Below, piece by piece: positions 60,309 through 64,000 of a DNA stretch of 64,000 nucleotides. The stretch's first letter is position 1. The number at the start of each line of letters is the position of its first letter. The stretch spans positions 21,495 through 85,494 of the forward strand of contig NZ_FNDJ01000041.1 in NCBI RefSeq assembly GCF_900099965.1, in the 5' to 3' direction. The notes below the pieces were generated by a model. It saw nothing but the letters and a program-made list of their open reading frames with translations, did not search any database and was not told where the DNA came from. Both the position numbers and the translations under genes were made by a program. This DNA is from Nonomuraea jiangxiensis. GTDB taxonomy: Bacteria > Actinomycetota > Actinomycetes > Streptosporangiales > Streptosporangiaceae.

Positions 60309-61235
60309 ATGACGGCCGTGCGCCACTACGAGACGAGTATGTACGACAGCAACCGCTGGGACGGCTTCGAGCTCCGCCCCGGCGACATCATCATCAGCAC
60401 CCCGCCAAAGTGCGGGACGACGTGGACGCAGATGATCTGCGCCCTGCTCATACTGCAGGAACCGGAGCTCCCGCTCCCGTTGGACACGCTCTCGCCGTGG
60501 ATCGACATGGTGACTCGCGCCCGCACAGACGTGTTCGCGGACCTGGAAGCCCAGACGCACCGCCGGTTCATCAAGACCCACACGCCGCTCGACGGGATAC
60601 CCAACGATCCGACGGTCACGTACATCTGCGTCGGGCGGGACCCGCGCGACGTGGGGCTGTCAATCGACCACCATATCGACAACACCGACATCGACGCGTT
60701 CCTCAGCCAACGCAAACGGGCGGCCGCGATCGACGGTATCGAGCTCGGACCATTGCGGCCACCGCGGCCACGCCCCGACGGCGAGCGGAACCGCTTCTGG
60801 CAGTGGGTCGACGACGAGACGCCATCGACGCAGGTCGGGTCGTCGCTGCGGCGCACTGTAGAGCACCTGCAGACGTTCCGGGACGCCGCCGACGATCTCG
60901 ACGTCGTGTACTTGCACTACGACGACCTAAAGGCCGACCTGGAGGGGCAGATGCGGCAGATGGCCGCGCGCCTCGGCATCGACGTCGACGAGCACCGATG
61001 GCCCCGCCTGGTCCAGGCGGCGACGTTCGAGTCGATGCGCAGCAGGGCCGACATGACCGTCCCCGCCGGCGGTCCGGAGCACTGGATCGATCCCGCCGCG
61101 TTCTTCAGCCGCGGCACGAGCGGCCAGTGGCGCGACCTCCTCGACGACGCCGACCTCGCCCGGTACACCGCGCGCGTGCGGGCGCTCGCGTCCGACGATC
61201 TCGTCGAGTGGGTGCATCGCGAGCCGATCGACTGA
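60309..61235 (+). CDS. Sulfotransferase domain protein (PAPS-dependent)
   Basis: This protein of about 308 residues has the 5'-phosphosulfate-binding loop STPPKCGTTWTQMI (residues about 32-45) and the 3'-phosphate motif CVGRDPRDVGLSIDHHID (about 107-124). These are typical of Sulfotransfer_1 enzymes that move sulfate from PAPS to an alcohol or amine. The catalytic base is probably the histidine in RRFIKTHTPLDG. The substrate is unknown. ATG at 60309 has only an adjacent AAGG; GTG at 60318, with AAGGATGA five bases upstream, may be the real start. It lies alone among repeats between conserved M23 and xerC genes, suggesting insertion. Confidence 0.8.
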   Translation: MTAVRHYETSMYDSNRWDGFELRPGDIIISTPPKCGTTWTQMICALLILQEPELPLPLDTLSPWIDMVTRARTDVFADLEAQTHRRFIKTHTPLDGIPNDPTVTYICVGRDPRDVGLSIDHHIDNTDIDAFLSQRKRAAAIDGIELGPLRPPRPRPDGERNRFWQWVDDETPSTQVGSSLRRTVEHLQTFRDAADDLDVVYLHYDDLKADLEGQMRQMAARLGIDVDEHRWPRLVQAATFESMRSRADMTVPAGGPEHWIDPAAFFSRGTSGQWRDLLDDADLARYTARVRALASDDLVEWVHREPID

Positions 61236-61524
61236 GATCCCCGTCCGGCGGTATACCCGCACTACCCAAAGCTGATCGTCAGCGCCGCCCGCCGCCCATA
61301 ACTGCCGATCCGCGCTCGGGACCAACATCAGGGGTCTGCGCCTCAACCGACGCCGGATTCGGCGATCGGGGCAGTGTGGCAGCGCGCCGGCTAGCGAATC
61401 TGGTCACACTCTGTGATGGTCATAGCGCCGTCTTCCTTGCCGCCAGCGGCCAGATCCGGATGGCCGCCGACACTCCGCCGCCGCCCCGCCCCTCCTCGGT
61501 GCGAATGACCTCGGGCCGGTGGGT

Positions 61525-61614
61525 GCGGTCAGCTCTCACGAACAACGGACCCGACTCCAGGCCCAAGATCGCGGTCGAAACTGGCGAGCAAACGCGGTCC
61601 GTTGTCGCGAACAT
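61525..61614 (-). repeat. 21-bp repeat cluster B, three minus-strand copies
   Basis: Copies at 61594-61614, 61571-61591 and 61525-61545, read on the minus strand, start ATGTTCGCGACA, TTGCTCGCCAGT and TTGTTCGTGAGA and all end (C/G/T)GACCGC. Offsets are 23 and 46 bp, so a decayed unit probably sits between the last two. Orientation is opposite to cluster A. Confidence 0.65.
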
Positions 61615-61880
61615 AATCACGTACGCACTTGCACCCCCACATGCCCATGTACCCGGGCACCCCGCCACCACTGGAACCCCAGAACCCGTGGCCCCTCGAC
61701 GCCCCGGCCCTCTCCGCACCGCCGCAGGCACCCTGGGCATACGGGCACCCCAAAGCTCCCGCACCGCAAGCATCCCCCCGACCCCACCGCCCCCGCCTAT
61801 ACCGCGGGACCCGGTCACATCCCGCGGCGCCGGACCACCCCGAGGCACCCTGCGCACCGCATGCAACCCCAGGGCATCAC

Positions 61881-61951
61881 GGCACCCCGGCACCCCGGCA
61901 CCCCGGCACCCCGGCACCCCGGCACCCCGGCACCCCGGCACCCCGGCACCC
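61881..61951. repeat. 8-bp microsatellite GGCACCCC, eight copies plus a partial one
   Basis: Eight exact head-to-tail units run from 61881 to 61944, followed by seven bases of a ninth. The unit length excludes a stable reading frame. It ends 108 bp from the recombinase stop codon. Confidence 0.9.
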
Positions 61952-62059
61952 GCAAATCAACACAGGCACCATGCATGTACGCAACACCTGGGCACCACCA
62001 CTACCACCCACCAGCACGGATGCGTCTATGCAGCTGGTCAGCCAGCGTGACTTACGCCA

Positions 62060-62974
62060 TCACGCCCGCGGATGGGCCTGTCGGTACGCAGCCCGTAGCC
62101 GCTCGATGGAGACATGTGTGTAGATCTGCGTGGTGTTCAGAGAAGCATGACCGAGCAGCTCCTGCACACTACGTAGATCGGCACCGCCCTCCAGCAGGTG
62201 AGTCGCCGCGCTGTGCCGCAACCCATGCGGCCCCATGTCCGGTGCCCCTTCCACCTGCGCCAGCCGGGCATGCACGACTCGCCGGACGGTCCCCGCGTCG
62301 ATGCGCCCACCCCTCACCCCGAGGAAGAGCGCCGGTCCCGACTGCGCCCGAACCCACAGCGGCCGCCCGTGAATGCACCACCTGTCCAAGGCTCGAAGGG
62401 CAGGCAACCCGAACGGCACGGACCGTTCCTTACGCCCTTTACCCATCACCCGGATGACGTTCCGGTCCCGGTCCACGTCGTCAACGTCCAGCGAGCACAG
62501 CTCACTCACCCGCACCCCGGTGGCGTACAACAATTCGAGCAGCGCCTGATCCCGCAGCTCCTTGGGCTCCCCGTCACCCGAAGGTGCGTCCAGCACGGCC
62601 TGCGCCTGCTGCTGGTCGAGCACGGCGGGCAAGGCCCGAGGCGCCTTGGCACTGCCCAGCAACAACCCAGGGTCTATCGGCAGCCAACCACGGCGATGGC
62701 AGTAGGCCGTGAAGGTGCGAGCACAAGCGGTCCGTCGCGCCAAGGTGGCCCTGGCCTTACCCGCCCCGTGCTGCTCAGCCAGCCACGCACGCAGCACCGC
62801 GATATCGAGCCCTTCCAGCTCTCCATCCATGTAGTCCAGCAGGGAACCAACATCAGTCAGATAAGCGCGCACCGTATGCGGCGACAGATCACGCTCCAAC
62901 CGCAGATACCGGCTGAACTCCCCAATCACTTCGTCTCTGTCGACATGCACATTTCTATCGCCGCCCAATGCCAC
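62060..62974 (-). CDS. xerC: Tyrosine recombinase, XerC type
   Basis: This protein of about 304 residues has an N-terminal SAM-like domain (FSRYLRLERDLSPHTVRAYL) and a catalytic domain with all active residues: R in ATGVRVSEL, K in MGKGRKERSVP, H-x-x-R in GPHGLRHSAATH, H in LLGHASLNTTQ and the nucleophile Y in QIYTHVS. XerC with XerD resolves chromosome dimers at dif. The start is uncertain: GTG at 62974 has GGAGG nine bases upstream, while GTG at 63007 and GTG at 62950 are also in frame. Position near M23 and rpsB agrees with the housekeeping xerC locus of actinomycetes, so it is probably not a phage integrase. Confidence 0.83.
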   Translation of the reverse strand: MALGGDRNVHVDRDEVIGEFSRYLRLERDLSPHTVRAYLTDVGSLLDYMDGELEGLDIAVLRAWLAEQHGAGKARATLARRTACARTFTAYCHRRGWLPIDPGLLLGSAKAPRALPAVLDQQQAQAVLDAPSGDGEPKELRDQALLELLYATGVRVSELCSLDVDDVDRDRNVIRVMGKGRKERSVPFGLPALRALDRWCIHGRPLWVRAQSGPALFLGVRGGRIDAGTVRRVVHARLAQVEGAPDMGPHGLRHSAATHLLEGGADLRSVQELLGHASLNTTQIYTHVSIERLRAAYRQAHPRA

Positions 62975-63638
62975 CTCAGCCGTCCTCCGTCCTCGAAACG
63001 CCCCCACACCATCTCACTCAGACCAACCACTCACCGGGAAACAAACGCACCCGGCCAGTCCACTATGGGGACTTCCTCTGAGCTTCCCCAGCTCCCAGAA
63101 ACAACGCCCCAAGGCACTGCCCCACAACGAACGATGGAATGCATCCAGCCGAGCTGCTGACAGCACAGCACAGCTACCTGCGGAAATAGCATGATTCCAC
63201 GCCTATCCACCCTGCCGTCGGACGCTACCGCCGGAAACCGTGAATGAGCCGAACCCGGAGTTACCACCGTCCAGGTACGGCACTGTACGGAGTGAACGCT
63301 CCCCCACCGGTCGACCCACCTCCAATCACCGCTCCCCACCCGTACATCCTGCGCTCTACACACCTGTACATGGTGAGGAGTGATCAGCGAACAGCAGGAA
63401 GTCGTCGAACGGGCTGCTGGTGACAAAGGCAATGCAGTAACCCGCGATAGCGACAGATGCACCCACGCTGACCGGACCACCACAATGAAAGCTGCCCACG
63501 CCCGTGCGCGATAGGGGCCCTGTCGGCGAGCAGCGGGAATGCGTCGAACGAGACCCTGCTGACGACCCGCCGAGCGCCTCCTGACGAGCGGCCGAGCGTC
63601 TGCTGACGAGTGGCCGAGTGCCGCAACCTGCGGACATG
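62975..63638. other. Non-coding region between xerC and the IS element
   Basis: No credible gene is present. Two related segments, 63381-63425 and 63520-63565, share GCGAACAGCAGGAA/GCGAGCAGCGGGAA and GTCGAACG, and a further CTGACGAG..GGCCGAG motif repeats at 63580-63620. The stretch looks like decayed sequence. Confidence 0.45.
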
Positions 63639-64000
63639 TGAGCTTGTTCCGCTTTGACGGACACCATCGTTGTGGTGTTCAGGCCGCGGTGGCCTCGAAG
63701 TCGGCGGGGCTACGGTAGCCCAGGCTGCTGTGCAAGCGGTGCAGGTTGTACCAGCCCTCGATGAATTCGAAGATCGCGCTGCGGGCGGCAGCGTGGGTGG
63801 GCCAGGACTGGGCGTCGAGGAGCTCGCCCTTGAGCGTGGCGAAGAACGACTCGGCCAGCGCGTTGTCCCAGCACTGGCCGGTGCGTCCGACCGACAACCG
63901 CACCCCGAGCCGTTCAGCCAGGGCGGCGTAAGCGGCGCTGGTGTACTGACAGCCCCTGTCCGAATGAAAGATCACCGGCCCGGTGGGGCGGCGGCGTGCA
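63639..64000 (-). mobile_element. IS3-family insertion sequence, 3' end (continues beyond the window)
   Basis: The transposase frame runs off the window edge at 64000. After its stop (63679), the sequence on the minus strand ends in a terminal-repeat-like stretch whose plus-strand form starts TGAGCTTGTTCCGCTTTGAC at 63639. IS3-family ends typically start with TG. The other end is outside, so the inverted repeat and target duplication cannot be checked. Confidence 0.65.
63679..64000 (-). CDS. IS3-family transposase OrfB, C-terminal part (5' end outside window)
   Basis: The visible 106 residues are the end of the rve integrase core: VIFHSDRGCQYTSAAYAALA with the second catalytic aspartate, GQCWDNALAESFFATLKGEL with the catalytic glutamate, and the C-terminal signature NLHRLHSSLGYRSPADFE. 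It would act with OrfA through a frameshift fusion to cut and join IS ends. The frame continues to base 64000 without a stop, reading RRRPTGP before VIFHSDRG. Confidence 0.93.
   Translation of the reverse strand, partial: ARRRPTGPVIFHSDRGCQYTSAAYAALAERLGVRLSVGRTGQCWDNALAESFFATLKGELLDAQSWPTHAAARSAIFEFIEGWYNLHRLHSSLGYRSPADFEATAA

Larger units (their letters stand above)
61236..62059. other. Non-coding accessory region right of the sulfotransferase gene
   Basis: No frame is convincingly coding. It contains the inverted 21-bp repeat cluster B (61525-61614), a C/A-rich stretch with GCACCC and CCCCGGC words, and the 8-bp microsatellite at 61881-61951. It ends at the stop codon of the recombinase gene. 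Confidence 0.5.

Noticed and set aside
59891..61614. CRISPR or integron attachment array from the 21-bp repeats
   Set aside because: Only about 2 bp separate adjacent copies, there are no spacers, no cas or intI genes, and orientation differs on the two sides.
62060..62974. Phage or genomic-island integrase
   Set aside because: Length, motif set and location near rpsB and the M23 gene match housekeeping XerC; no tRNA, att site or phage gene is nearby.

Overview
This 64 kb window is GC-rich chromosomal DNA from a filamentous actinomycete, most likely of the Streptosporangiales (Nonomuraea-like). The evidence is strong G/C third-position use, many GTG and TTG starts with clear purine-rich ribosome binding sites, SARP/AfsR, PucR and Tat-type lipoprotein genes, and the conserved actinobacterial block rpsB-tsf-pyrH-frr-cdsA...rlmN. 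The genus is inference; protein families and gene order come from the sequence.

Layout. 1-7.2 kb holds exporter and envelope genes: a truncated secreted M14 peptidase, a leuE-type exporter, an orphan sensor kinase, DedA, a DMT transporter, a glycosyltransferase and a DUF998 protein. 7.2-12.4 kb is a small SARP locus: a P450-like protein about half the usual length, a 940-aa SARP/AfsR-type regulator and a DHA2 drug exporter with a four-heptamer SARP-like operator in front of it. 12.4-14.4 kb has a lipoprotein with a beta-lactamase fold that has lost its catalytic serine, and a dienelactone-hydrolase-like enzyme. 14.4-21.9 kb is a polyamine/GABA operon (aldehyde dehydrogenase, PotABCD-type transporter, PuuB-like oxidase) divergent from an Lrp-type regulator. 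21.9-26.5 kb is a ureohydrolase/NCS1 permease/cyclase operon divergent from a PucR regulator. 26.4-27.6 kb holds two related nuclease-like hypothetical genes.

27.7-42.6 kb is the most distinctive region: a two-winged catabolic divergon. One wing carries a carbohydrate ABC importer, a CehA/McbA-type PHP hydrolase, an IolE-like isomerase/dehydratase, a Gfo/Idh/MocA dehydrogenase and a GH38 alpha-mannosidase. The other carries iolC, a Cgl0159-like aldolase gene, iolB and iolD. The shared intergenic region holds two copies of the palindrome TGTCATGACA. The combination suggests uptake and breakdown of a mannosylated (possibly phosphorylated) inositol, such as lipid-derived mannosyl-inositol headgroups. 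That substrate is inference.

42.6-48 kb holds single genes and a small ABC exporter. 46.9-54.7 kb is the translation/lipid block on the minus strand, with two unusual features: a SUFU-domain gene inserted in the opposite direction between rlmN and cdsA, and long intergenic tandem-repeat arrays (about 48 bp x 11 between cdsA and frr; 19 bp x 6 between tsf and rpsB). 55-59.4 kb has an ArsR/MFS divergon whose perfect inverted-repeat operator overlaps the MFS start codon, and a membrane-anchored M23 peptidase with very long Pro/Thr/Ser/His-rich segments. 59.4-64 kb is accessory: a sulfotransferase gene flanked by inverted clusters of a 21-bp repeat, an 8-bp microsatellite, a XerC-type recombinase, non-coding debris and the 3' end of an IS3-family element running off the window.
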